The position numbers and the translations under genes were made by a program. A model generated the notes under the pieces. It searched no databases, was not told the DNA's origin, and saw nothing but the letters and a program-made list of their open reading frames with translations. From contig JAAYQA010000016.1 in assembly GCA_012519495.1 (NCBI GenBank), positions 1 through 64,000 of the forward strand: DNA of 64,000 nt, written 5' to 3'. Positions 25,513 to 33,088 of the stretch are shown here, in pieces. The DNA is from Tissierellia bacterium (GTDB taxonomy: Bacteria; Bacillota; Clostridia; Tissierellales; Peptoniphilaceae). The first letter of the stretch is position 1. The number at the start of each line of letters is the position of its first letter.

Positions 25513-25992
25513 CTACACCGTCGTATCAAAGGTATCTTTGTATACCATCGCTTGTGACACAATGCGATGGATCAACAAAAGCACCATCGTCACAATCAGG
25601 ATGCAGATCGTTCCGCCAATCATCAGCAATCCCAAAGCAGGACCCGGTCCGCCGAAGCCGGACAGAAAGAAAAAGACTCCTGTAACACCGGCAGCGCCCG
25701 CAAAACCCAGTCCGCTCAGAATACGCAAAAGCAGCAGGAACCGTTGGGTATAAGCCCCTTCTTTTTCATACAGAAATGTCATCCCGATAATAAGCACCAC
25801 TGCAAGCATAAATAAAGCAAGAAGCAATCGCGTAATGAAGAGCATCGGCTTTTCTATATGCGCCAGCTCCGGATAATAAACGACCTGTTCTGCCGCAAGC
25901 AATGGCAGAATGAGGACAAACACAAACAGGCACACCAATAACAGCAAAATGAGCAATACACGGAGCATACGAGTCACAGTCAGTAATTTCAT
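25513..25992 (-). CDS. DUF2975 family membrane protein
   Basis: A 159-residue protein with four membrane helices. The pattern LLLVCLFVFVLILPLLAAE, QRFLLLLRILSGLGF and GGTICILIVTMVLLLIHRIV with its XRE partner directly downstream identifies the DUF2975/YozG pair. Family role unknown; such pairs are often linked to membrane or stationary-phase regulation. Good promoter and GGAGGGAG ribosome site. Confidence 0.85.
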   Translation of the reverse strand: MKLLTVTRMLRVLLILLLLVCLFVFVLILPLLAAEQVVYYPELAHIEKPMLFITRLLLALFMLAVVLIIGMTFLYEKEGAYTQRFLLLLRILSGLGFAGAAGVTGVFFFLSGFGGPGPALGLLMIGGTICILIVTMVLLLIHRIVSQAMVYKDTFDTTV

Positions 25993-26016
25993 GGCGTCTC
26001 CCTCCTTATCGCCTTC

Positions 26017-26045
26017 ATTATATCGCGTTCTTTATCGTTTTTCAA
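26017..26045 (-). promoter_or_regulatory. Promoter of the DUF2975/XRE operon
   Basis: TTGAAA (26045-26040), 17-nt spacer, TATAAT (26022-26017) on the minus strand. Confidence 0.88.
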
Positions 26046-26068
26046 TATATATTTATTGTTTTTCGATA
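26033..26068 (-). promoter_or_regulatory. Tandem palindromic operators for the XRE regulator
   Basis: TATCGTTTTTCAATA (26033-26047) and TATTGTTTTTCGATA (26054-26068) are two copies of the imperfect palindrome TATYG-N5-CRATA, starting exactly 21 bp apart, two helical turns. The first covers the -35 box, which fits repression. Confidence 0.65.
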
Positions 26069-26119
26069 TTTCATAAGAAAACAAAAATCCGCCCATGCAG
26101 CCCGTGCAAGCGGATTTTC

Positions 26120-26195
26120 TGGTGGAGATAGGGGGATTCGAACCCCCGGCCTCCTCGTTGCGAACGAGGCGCTCTCCCAACTGAGCCATACCCCC
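26120..26195 (-). tRNA. tRNA-Ala (anticodon CGC)
   Basis: A 76-nt cloverleaf on the minus strand: acceptor GGGGGTA/TATCTCC with the G3-U70 pair that identifies alanine tRNAs, anticodon stem CCTCG/CGAGG with loop TTCGCAA (CGC), T arm GGGGGTTCGAATCCCCC and encoded CCA. It lies just outside the TOMM cluster. Confidence 0.95.
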
Positions 26196-26259
26196 ATAGT
26201 ATCGTGTACGATTGATTATAACACTTTTTACCCATTTGTGAAATGCCCGTTAAAAACAC

Positions 26260-26285
26260 AAAAGGCGCCGCTCGGGCGCCTTTTT
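26260..26285. terminator. Terminator at the left edge of the TOMM cluster (repeat copy 1)
   Basis: AAAAGGCGCC, a short GC loop, GGGCGCC and TTTTT. It follows the stop codon of the exporter permease and works in both directions. A copy with one difference lies at 35045-35070, beyond the other end of the cluster. Confidence 0.8.
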
Positions 26286-27028
26286 CATTCCCAACGAAAG
26301 AACTTCACGGATAGCCCGATACATAACAATGCGATAGCGGACAATATCCATAAATGCAGAGAATAGTCATCAAATGGTTTGTCTAACCAAACTCCCTTCA
26401 AAGCGACTACGGCATGAGTCATAGGCAAAACTTTTGCGATCTTTTGCATGGTTTCCGGCATGATTTCTATCGGAATCGTTGCGCCGCTTAGGAATATCAT
26501 GGGAAAATACACAAGATTAGCTACGCCGATCGCCGTCTTTGCATTGTTAAACAGACTGGCAATCAGGGTTCCGATGGAAAAAATACATACGATAATCAGA
26601 AGAATGACCGGCACAATAAAACGCAAAGGACTTAACATCTGTACATCATAAACGGTTTTTGCCAACACCATCAATACAGCTATACCCAGCAGCGTCATAA
26701 AGAAATTCACAGCAAAATGAACACCGATAATCTCTGCCGGATGGAGTCCGGTTGCCTTAAGTCGCTTTAAGACTTTATTCTCTCTGTACGTACAAAGCGT
26801 CATCGGCAAACTCATCAGACCGGTTACTCCGGTTATCATGCAGATAAAAGACGGAGTCGACACATCGATTGTTCCATACCCTCCAAAAACAGGACTGGGA
26901 TCATTGCCGTAGATGCCGCCGAAAAGCAACAACATCCCCGCCGGGAAAAATAGCACAAAAAACACATTAATGATATTTCGCATAAAGAGTCGGAGTTCAA
27001 ATCCGTACAAACTGCTGAATCGTTTCAT
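26285..27028 (-). CDS. ABC-2 type exporter permease of the TOMM cluster
   Basis: A 247-residue membrane protein with six helices in the ABC-2 family layout (FFPAGMLLLFGGIYGN, TGLMSLPMTLCTYRENKVLKR, VNFFMTLLGIAVLMVLAK, VANLVYFPMIFLSGATIPIE). The motif LKRLKATGLHPAEI is typical of peptide and drug exporters. With the ATPase upstream (4-nt overlap) it would export the mature TOMM, the role of SagH/SagI in streptolysin S clusters; only one permease gene is found here. It is the last gene of the cluster. Confidence 0.85.
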   Translation of the reverse strand: MKRFSSLYGFELRLFMRNIINVFFVLFFPAGMLLLFGGIYGNDPSPVFGGYGTIDVSTPSFICMITGVTGLMSLPMTLCTYRENKVLKRLKATGLHPAEIIGVHFAVNFFMTLLGIAVLMVLAKTVYDVQMLSPLRFIVPVILLIIVCIFSIGTLIASLFNNAKTAIGVANLVYFPMIFLSGATIPIEIMPETMQKIAKVLPMTHAVVALKGVWLDKPFDDYSLHLWILSAIALLCIGLSVKFFRWE

Positions 27029-27948
27029 GCGATACCCTCCTCTTGCTCTCCTATCTTCTCGCCGGTCAATTGCATAAACACCTCTTCCAGAGAACTCTGC
27101 GTTGTTGCAAAGCTATAATACGAAATGTTCTGGTCCTGCAGAAAAGTAGCAATCCGCCCTGCAATTTCTTCGGTGCTGCTGATCCGATACCGGTCTTTTC
27201 TATACGCAACATCCTGCACTCCGGGTATCTTCTTTAACCGGTCGGCTAATCCTTCCTGTGCGACAAATTCCACACCACGACCCAGATTGGATTTTCTTGT
27301 GAGTTCCTCCTGCGTGCCCAGATGCAATAGTCTCCCTTTTTGCATAATCCCGATCCGGTCACAAGTCGCTTCAATATCGTCCATAAAATGACTGATCAGG
27401 ATAATGGTCATTCCTTCCTCTTTCAGCGCTGTCAGATAATCCCAGATCTCGTGTCTTGCATGCGCATCTAAACCGGTTGTTATTTCGTCTAAGAACAGAA
27501 TTTTCGGGTCGGATAACAAAGCCAAAACGATGGATAATTTTTGTTTTTGTCCGCCTGACAACTGATGAACAAAAGCCCCCTTTTTCTCCGTTAAACCGAA
27601 TCGGGCCAGAAGATCCGAATAAGGGGAACTGTTTCGGCTAAGCGAAGAAAACAAACGGCATAATTCTTCCACCCGCGCACGCTCCGGATACATGGTATCT
27701 TGTAATTGGACCGCGATCCGATCGTATAGTGCGGATTTATTGGACGGCTTACCCGGATCGATTCCATCAATCCGGATTTCTCCTTCCGCACGCTTTCTGA
27801 GACCTTCCAGCGTCTCAATGACACTCGTTTTGCCTGCACCGTTTCGCCCGATCAAGCCGAATATTTCGCCTTCACGGACTTGGAAACTCACTTGATTTAC
27901 GGCGGTAAAATTCCCGTATTTTACACAGAGATTTTCAACTTTTATCAT
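27025..27948 (-). CDS. ABC exporter ATP-binding protein of the TOMM cluster (SagG-like)
   Basis: A 307-residue ATPase: Walker A GRNGAGKTS, signature LSGGQKQKLSIVLALLSDPK, Walker B ILFLDEITTGLD and a ~90-residue C-terminal extension typical of DrrA/SagG-type exporters. Transcribed between a CPBP gene (4-nt overlap) and the permease (4-nt overlap). Energises export of the modified peptide and may give self-protection; that assignment follows from position. Confidence 0.88.
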   Translation of the reverse strand: MIKVENLCVKYGNFTAVNQVSFQVREGEIFGLIGRNGAGKTSVIETLEGLRKRAEGEIRIDGIDPGKPSNKSALYDRIAVQLQDTMYPERARVEELCRLFSSLSRNSSPYSDLLARFGLTEKKGAFVHQLSGGQKQKLSIVLALLSDPKILFLDEITTGLDAHARHEIWDYLTALKEEGMTIILISHFMDDIEATCDRIGIMQKGRLLHLGTQEELTRKSNLGRGVEFVAQEGLADRLKKIPGVQDVAYRKDRYRISSTEEIAGRIATFLQDQNISYYSFATTQSSLEEVFMQLTGEKIGEQEEGIA

Positions 27949-28649
27949 TGTACATATCCTTTCTTATCTGCAAAGGACGCATTGTTGTTTACAAAGAAAG
28001 CGGCATAGATCGCATGCATCAGCATCGAGGGGATAATCGAATTTGTAAGCAATACCAGCATACAGCCCATGACCGATAAAAAGAAACTTCCCGTTCCGAT
28101 AACGATCGCCTGTACCGGTGTTTCAACCAGATAAAGCTGATTAGCAAGAAATAGTGCGGTCACTAAGATAATGGCCATCATTTCCGGCATGCCGATGAAA
28201 AGAAAGGAAAACAAGCAGGCTCCTCGAAAAAAAATCTCTTCACAACATGCGCTCATAAACGGAAAGATCCATACAATTTTCCGTGGAAAATCCATCGTCG
28301 CTTCAATCCACATGACCGATCCGATCTGAGACGGAATATCTATACCGGGTATAAAGTGAATCAACAAATTCGTCACAAGGATGGTTAAAGAAACGCCTGC
28401 AATAAAGCTCAGAATAATCAGATATACAAAAGTGATGCCTCCCTGTGGTTCCAACGAAAACATATCCCCTATTTTAATCCCCACAAAGTGCGTCAGCAAA
28501 AAGGAAAAAAGGATAGGCGGCACAAGATATAGGAACAAAACGATAAAATAATAGTTTCGTTTGGGATTTCCCGGAAGATGCGTGCCGATCCAAAGCGTAA
28601 TCCTCTTTCTTTTACGGGAGGTATCATGCGATTTTTTATAAACCAACAT
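27945..28649 (-). CDS. CPBP-family membrane protein 1 of the TOMM cluster
   Basis: A 234-residue polytopic protein. CCEEIFFRG supplies the EExxxR motif of CPBP/Abi (CAAX-like) intramembrane proteases, but the second motif is degenerate (FLANQLYL, without the usual His) and the third is HAIYAAF. SagE-like proteins of this family process leader peptides or provide immunity. Loss of the second-motif His suggests an immunity or scaffold role rather than catalysis (inference). The ATG at 28649 has only a weak ribosome site. It ends in a 4-nt overlap with the ATPase gene. Confidence 0.7.
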   Translation of the reverse strand: MLVYKKSHDTSRKRKRITLWIGTHLPGNPKRNYYFIVLFLYLVPPILFSFLLTHFVGIKIGDMFSLEPQGGITFVYLIILSFIAGVSLTILVTNLLIHFIPGIDIPSQIGSVMWIEATMDFPRKIVWIFPFMSACCEEIFFRGACLFSFLFIGMPEMMAIILVTALFLANQLYLVETPVQAIVIGTGSFFLSVMGCMLVLLTNSIIPSMLMHAIYAAFFVNNNASFADKKGYVQ

Positions 28650-28711
28650 CCATACGGTTAAAAAAACATACTCAAAAGCGCGGTTATAAGGTGTTTATTC
28701 ATGTCTACTCC

Positions 28712-29389
28712 CTACCTACCCCTTGATTGTTTGATCCATATACGGTAACTCAGCCACATCAGAATGGAGTTTTGCGCCAAATGTGCTAATAGCGGTATCC
28801 AAATACTATATCCGCTCCACACGAAAAGAAGAGACAACACTGCACCCGAAAGCACTTTTTGCACAAAGGTAATTGTGCCCATACGCAAGTGATTCAATCC
28901 ATACAAGATGCCGGTTATAAAAACAAACATATATCCGGGTACACCGGCTCTCACAATCAGCAAGTACGGCCACAAGCCATGATAGAGTATCTCTTCCAAT
29001 ATAGCGTACAGCATCGTAACAAACCACATCCCTCTATCAGCGGTTTTCCAGTCAGTTGCAATTTCCATACGTTTCGCTACATTTTTGTGTTGCACCTTAA
29101 GTATCGTGTAGCCGATGAGAAATTCCGTATAGATCAGCCCGCCTCCTGACAAAATAGCGATCAGAGGCCATATCCATCCATTAAAAAAGCGTAAGTAATC
29201 CCAAAACGGCAACTCCACTGCCGATAAGCCAATCAAAAACAGCAGATAAGCAGAGGCAATTTCCAAATAGCGCTTTGCAAATGCGCCCGATCGCGGGCGG
29301 AAAATCATCGCAATAATCTGAGAAATACCGGATGGATAACTCAATAATCCCATGAAAAGAACATCAAGGTAAAGGGTGGGGGTAGTCAT
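28712..29389 (-). CDS. CPBP-family intramembrane protease 2 of the TOMM cluster (SagE-like)
   Basis: A 225-residue membrane protein with the complete motif set: ILEEILYHG (EExxx, with His in place of Arg), YGLNHLRMG (second-motif His) and LLAHLAQNS (HxxxN). It is the better candidate for the leader-processing or immunity function of SagE. The ATG at 29389 is preceded by GGAGG at 8 nt and lies inside the last codons of the YcaO gene (26-nt overlap), indicating translational coupling; the frame open to 29539 is not needed. Confidence 0.72.
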   Translation of the reverse strand: MTTPTLYLDVLFMGLLSYPSGISQIIAMIFRPRSGAFAKRYLEIASAYLLFLIGLSAVELPFWDYLRFFNGWIWPLIAILSGGGLIYTEFLIGYTILKVQHKNVAKRMEIATDWKTADRGMWFVTMLYAILEEILYHGLWPYLLIVRAGVPGYMFVFITGILYGLNHLRMGTITFVQKVLSGAVLSLLFVWSGYSIWIPLLAHLAQNSILMWLSYRIWIKQSRGR

Positions 29390-30722
29390 TAACGACGCCT
29401 CCATATTGCAAAACGCGAGGATGATTCTTAAACGGATAACCGGGCAAGCACATCCCACATATCTCCGGAATAAACACGCGCATGACTGACCATCCCCAAC
29501 CGGATACCTCAGGCGGAGTAATATCCAAGTAAACCGCATATTTGCTTACTCTTTTTACCTCGTGAATCAACTTGTTCAAAATGGTGTCCGCCGATTCTCC
29601 TCGCATAGACGGTATGTCGGAAAGAAGTATTTCCTCTCCCGACATTTTTTTAATGATCTCCTCTTTCTCTTCGCAATGCACGGGTGCCCCATAGTAATAA
29701 ACGTTCGTGTCCAAATCAGTGTACGCCGATTCATTTATGGAAAAAATAAATTTTTCCGGATCAAAAATCGTCATAAAAGTATTCATCGAGATAATTGCCG
29801 TAGATTCCATAATGCCCCGCAGCACTCCTGATTCGGCGTCCAAATCCCCCTGCGTTCCGACTACCATGTATGGCATTTTCTTATCTTTCCGCTTCAGAAT
29901 CGCAGTATACACCGGAATATCGATATCAGGCATGGTCACCAAGAGAGGTATCACATCATAAGGGCTGTCAGCGTCTAATCCGGAATCCTCCAACATCTTC
30001 AACACAATCGGATTATCGATTACTACTTTGGGAGACTTGCGCATCAAATACCAGCTCATAATAAATGCATCGATTTGCAGATATTCTGTGATCGCGTTGA
30101 TCATCGCTTTTTTAGTCGTCTTGTGTGCGGCGGTCCCTGTTGAAAACGAAGGAACGAATACAGGATCATTGTCGCCTTCGAAATGTTCGTATCCAACGAA
30201 AAACTGTTGCCTGGGTACCCATATAGCTTCGCCGGGATATACCAATGAATGACCTTTTACCCATGCAATCGTCTGATCTGAGCGCAAATGGACGGGACTG
30301 TAGCGCGGCATGAGCTGATTCATTTGCTTTTGCTGTTCCGGAGAAAAAATATTAATGTACTCCAACGGCATCGTCGGGCCCTTTTTGCACATTTCATCAT
30401 AGGAAGCATATACTATGTTAGTAGAGGCATAGCTTGAAGAGGTTACCCCTGCATACCGTTCCACACTTTCTCCGTTGAACTTGATCAATGCCTCCTGATA
30501 AAACCGACCATACCCGCTTAAATGATAATTCATATCTTTTTCCGGGTCTCCCAGAATAAACCGATGATAATGGGGCATGCTTCCGGTTACACTTTTTAAA
30601 AATGGCTCTTTGTGGATCTTTGTGACCGGAGCAACAAGACTCTTCAATATTCCGGTATGACTGCCGTTAATCGCACGAAGATTGTTCATTTCATGAGTAA
30701 ATGAAGGATAGAATCGCAGCAT
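29364..30722 (-). CDS. YcaO-type azoline cyclodehydratase (SagD-like)
   Basis: A 452-residue ATP-dependent YcaO protein, which cyclises Cys, Ser and Thr side chains of the precursor to thiazolines and oxazolines. The central GTAAHKTTKKAMINAITEYL and QIDAFIMSWY correspond to the YcaO nucleotide-binding helix, SVMRVFIPEICGMCLPGYPF and NHPRVLQ to the C-terminal block, and the protein ends in PHPLP (448-452), the PxPxP tail needed by azoline-forming YcaOs. The ER of the consensus ERD is changed (QID). Separate SagC-like partner gene lies 2 nt upstream. Confidence 0.85.
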   Translation of the reverse strand: MLRFYPSFTHEMNNLRAINGSHTGILKSLVAPVTKIHKEPFLKSVTGSMPHYHRFILGDPEKDMNYHLSGYGRFYQEALIKFNGESVERYAGVTSSSYASTNIVYASYDEMCKKGPTMPLEYINIFSPEQQKQMNQLMPRYSPVHLRSDQTIAWVKGHSLVYPGEAIWVPRQQFFVGYEHFEGDNDPVFVPSFSTGTAAHKTTKKAMINAITEYLQIDAFIMSWYLMRKSPKVVIDNPIVLKMLEDSGLDADSPYDVIPLLVTMPDIDIPVYTAILKRKDKKMPYMVVGTQGDLDAESGVLRGIMESTAIISMNTFMTIFDPEKFIFSINESAYTDLDTNVYYYGAPVHCEEKEEIIKKMSGEEILLSDIPSMRGESADTILNKLIHEVKRVSKYAVYLDITPPEVSGWGWSVMRVFIPEICGMCLPGYPFKNHPRVLQYGGVVNDYPHPLP

Positions 30723-30724
30723 TT

Positions 30725-31834
30725 TTATTGCTCCTTGAATATGCGCTCAGAGATATTGTCAATGAGCCGTCGTGAAGAGGCATTCAGTTCTCCGAACTCG
30801 GCACGTGCAACGCTGCCACAGGCTTCACAAAATGGAACGCGTAAAATATTCTGCATCTGGATTTCCAAACTGGGAAGATAAATGCTCAATAGTCGCCCTG
30901 AAAAGCGGGAGGCTCCCACGGTACAGAACATAAAAGCTTCCGCAAAACTGATATTCGCCAATAAATCCATCAATATGATGTTTGATACGTTCTTTCTGCG
31001 TTTATCGCTTGGATCCCTTTTTCTTTCTTCCACGAAACGGGCATAGTGCACATGCTCCTCTAAACGTGCCAAAGCCCTTCTTTCAAAACACTCCAGGCAT
31101 CCGGTTTGGTCATGATTCACCGACAACGCGTTTATCGTCGGTCCGTCGATAAACGACATCATAATGGGAATCTTCTTTTCCAAAGCAATGCGATTCACAT
31201 TTCGCATAAATGAAATGGAAAGCCTGGAAACGCTGATTACAATAGCCAATATATCGTCAAACCGTTTGCCGAGTCGGTCCATGTCCTCATAGTATCCGAT
31301 CGCATCAATATTTGTGGTCAGATCAACCGTTTTTAATGCAGAGAACAAATCCGGCTCCAAATAGTCTGCTTTTATTTGATGGAGTTCGCTAAAAGTTTTC
31401 CATTTCTCCATCACATACTCCGTATCGGTACAAAATAAAACACTTTTACTTTCCTGGACCTGATAGTCATCATCAATGAATAATTCCAATCCGCCTGTAA
31501 GTATTTTTGTAATGCGACTGTGTGAGAGTTTTTCGTCCACTGCAAGAATAAAATCCGATTCCAGCAACTGTTGTAAGACGGTTTCGGCTTGTTCTCTCTC
31601 AAAGGGTTCCAGCAATAAATCGTCCAATTGTCCTACAGAAAACTGGCCGGTTTGTAAAGAATCGAATACATCGTGAAAACACCGTGTAAATTCTTCGCTG
31701 TAACCGGTAAGAGAAAGACAGGCTTCTTCGTAATTCCATACGCCTTTACGTATTCGAATTTCATCGTCTGTTGCAATCAGCATAATATCTTCTTGTAAAG
31801 CATACTGTATCTCTGTTTTAAACTCTTTCGTCAT
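30725..31834 (-). CDS. TOMM cyclodehydratase partner protein (SagC/Ocin-ThiF-like)
   Basis: A 369-residue E1-like protein. The N-terminal ~90 residues would form the leader-binding RiPP recognition element; the rest is a degenerate ThiF/E1 fold with a structural zinc site formed by Cys246, Cys249 (CLEC) and Cys336, Cys339 (CEAC). No ATP-binding GxGxxG is visible, as usual for SagC. It binds the precursor leader and activates the YcaO protein. It sits between the SagB-like and YcaO genes, matching the sagB-C-D order. Confidence 0.82.
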   Translation of the reverse strand: MTKEFKTEIQYALQEDIMLIATDDEIRIRKGVWNYEEACLSLTGYSEEFTRCFHDVFDSLQTGQFSVGQLDDLLLEPFEREQAETVLQQLLESDFILAVDEKLSHSRITKILTGGLELFIDDDYQVQESKSVLFCTDTEYVMEKWKTFSELHQIKADYLEPDLFSALKTVDLTTNIDAIGYYEDMDRLGKRFDDILAIVISVSRLSISFMRNVNRIALEKKIPIMMSFIDGPTINALSVNHDQTGCLECFERRALARLEEHVHYARFVEERKRDPSDKRRKNVSNIILMDLLANISFAEAFMFCTVGASRFSGRLLSIYLPSLEIQMQNILRVPFCEACGSVARAEFGELNASSRRLIDNISERIFKEQ

Positions 31835-31848
31835 GACTTCTTTCCTCC

Positions 31849-32775
31849 TTATTCGACATTGCCAAATATCGTCATATGAACAATATGTTTATATATTCCG
31901 TCCAGTCCCAACAGCTGCTCCAGATACTGCTTGTGATAACCTCCCAGATCAGTTGCACCTAAACTGAGCGCCGTAGTTGCCAGCTGCGCGTTCATAGCTA
32001 TTTCACCGGTTTCAATCATGGCATACGCAAAGCTGGCATCTCCGTATTTATTTGCATTTGCTAATACGTTGTACATATAGTACAAAGTAAACGCGCAATT
32101 TTCCGGTTGGATATCACCGAAATCACAAGACAGTAATAGTTCATCCGTCGTAAAGTCTCTATGACGATATAAAGAATGGGAATAAGGATAATATTCATAG
32201 ATTCCCGTTTCCAAACCCTCTACATTGCAAACTCCGATATATAATGTTATCGGGAACATCCCTCCTCCGGAAGGCTGTGTTCGCACATAAATCCGGTCTG
32301 CATCCGCTTCCGGCTCAGCCAGCAAAAGCGCTCCTGTTACCCCTTGCGCTGCAAACAGTATAGCCGACAGCTCTTCAAGTGTTATCGTCTCACCGCTGTA
32401 TATCCGTTCGCTTCTTCTTTCGCGTATAATCACATCAAATGATGCGCGCATCGACTCTGGCTTGGGTAAAGGAAAGGAACTCTCCACATCTTCCTGTAAA
32501 GGGCGTAATGCAGATGAAAGAATCGCTTCCCTGGAATAGAATCGGGAAAGCCCTGCACGAAAGCCCAAGTCTGATCCTTCCAAACGATAATTCAACAAAT
32601 AGTCAATCCCGCGGAAATGATCTTCTGCCGATAAGAGACCACGTTGTACTACATCCGGCGTTCTGAGCACGGTGGTATTGGCATAAGGTGAACATAATGC
32701 ATATTGCGTGGAAAACATGACCACTTGTCCGTAGTAGCGATGATCTTCAATATACTCTTTGTCTTTTTCGTTCAA
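31849..32775 (-). CDS. SagB-type FMN-dependent azoline dehydrogenase
   Basis: A 308-residue nitroreductase-fold enzyme of the SagB type, which oxidises thiazolines/oxazolines to thiazoles/oxazoles. Visible motifs: IIRERRSERIYSGETITLEEL, LFAAQGVTGALL, RTQPSGGGMFPITLYI, and the C-terminal IETGEIAMNAQLATTALSLG with GATDLGGY. First modification gene downstream of the precursor, separated from it by 138 nt containing two hairpins. Confidence 0.9.
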   Translation of the reverse strand: MNEKDKEYIEDHRYYGQVVMFSTQYALCSPYANTTVLRTPDVVQRGLLSAEDHFRGIDYLLNYRLEGSDLGFRAGLSRFYSREAILSSALRPLQEDVESSFPLPKPESMRASFDVIIRERRSERIYSGETITLEELSAILFAAQGVTGALLLAEPEADADRIYVRTQPSGGGMFPITLYIGVCNVEGLETGIYEYYPYSHSLYRHRDFTTDELLLSCDFGDIQPENCAFTLYYMYNVLANANKYGDASFAYAMIETGEIAMNAQLATTALSLGATDLGGYHKQYLEQLLGLDGIYKHIVHMTIFGNVE

Positions 32776-32799
32776 TTCAGCACCTCTCTTTTTTATTAC

Positions 32800-32830
32800 G
32801 ATAAATAAAAATGTGAAAGCGATCCGCTTT
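32800..32830 (-). terminator. Weak intercistronic terminator/attenuator between precursor and sagB
   Basis: On the minus strand AAAGCG (32830-32825), loop, CGCTTT (32821-32816), then CACATTTTTATTT. A leaky terminator here would make precursor mRNA more abundant than enzyme mRNA, as described for sagA of Streptococcus pyogenes. Confidence 0.55.
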
Positions 32831-32861
32831 TTATACCTAAGCTAAAGCAGCCGGTTGTACA

Positions 32862-32882
32862 GGCGCATTCTGAAGAACCGCC
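32862..32882 (-). other. GC-rich hairpin downstream of the precursor gene
   Basis: GGCG and CGCC flank ATTC/GAAC arms with one G-U pair in the minus-strand RNA. No T run follows, so it may be a 3'-stabilising or processing hairpin for the precursor mRNA. Confidence 0.4.
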
Positions 32883-32913
32883 CTTTATTTACTTCTTCCG
32901 ATCGGCTTTCTCA

Positions 32914-33039
32914 TTAGCAGCAAGTACAGCTGCAGCACGTGCAGTTACCGCCTCCGCAAGTGGTGCTTGCTCCCGGAGATACCATTACAGATGTCGTAAT
33001 AACGCTTGTTGCGTTGTAGTGATTCGAAAATGTCAGCAT
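32914..33039 (-). CDS. SagA-like TOMM precursor peptide
   Basis: A 41-residue peptide. The leader starts MLTFSNHYNATSV and continues ITTSVMVSPG, sharing ML-F--N--ATSV--T--V-PG with the SagA leader as I remember it. The core after SPG is A-S-T-T, CGGGN, CTCC, SCTCC: seven Cys, four Thr and two Ser in 18 residues, and the peptide ends directly at the last Cys with no unmodified tail. ATG 33039 has AGGAGG at 8-nt spacing; an ATG 4 nt upstream (33043) opens a different frame coding for an unrelated 32-residue peptide. Next to SagB, SagC and YcaO homologues this is almost certainly their substrate. Confidence 0.9.
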   Translation of the reverse strand: MLTFSNHYNATSVITTSVMVSPGASTTCGGGNCTCCSCTCC

Positions 33040-33088
33040 TCATTTCACCTCCTCACTGCATACACAGATGGTTCGGTTCTAACTATTA

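Noticed and set aside
28712..29539. Longer start for CPBP protein 2
   Set aside because: The extra 50 residues are encoded inside the YcaO gene and are not membrane-like; ATG 29389 has a good ribosome site.
33041..33043. Upstream ATG for the TOMM precursor region
   Set aside because: It opens another frame coding for a 32-residue peptide without a Cys-rich core, and its AGGAGG spacing is only 4 nt; ATG 33039 fits better in both respects.
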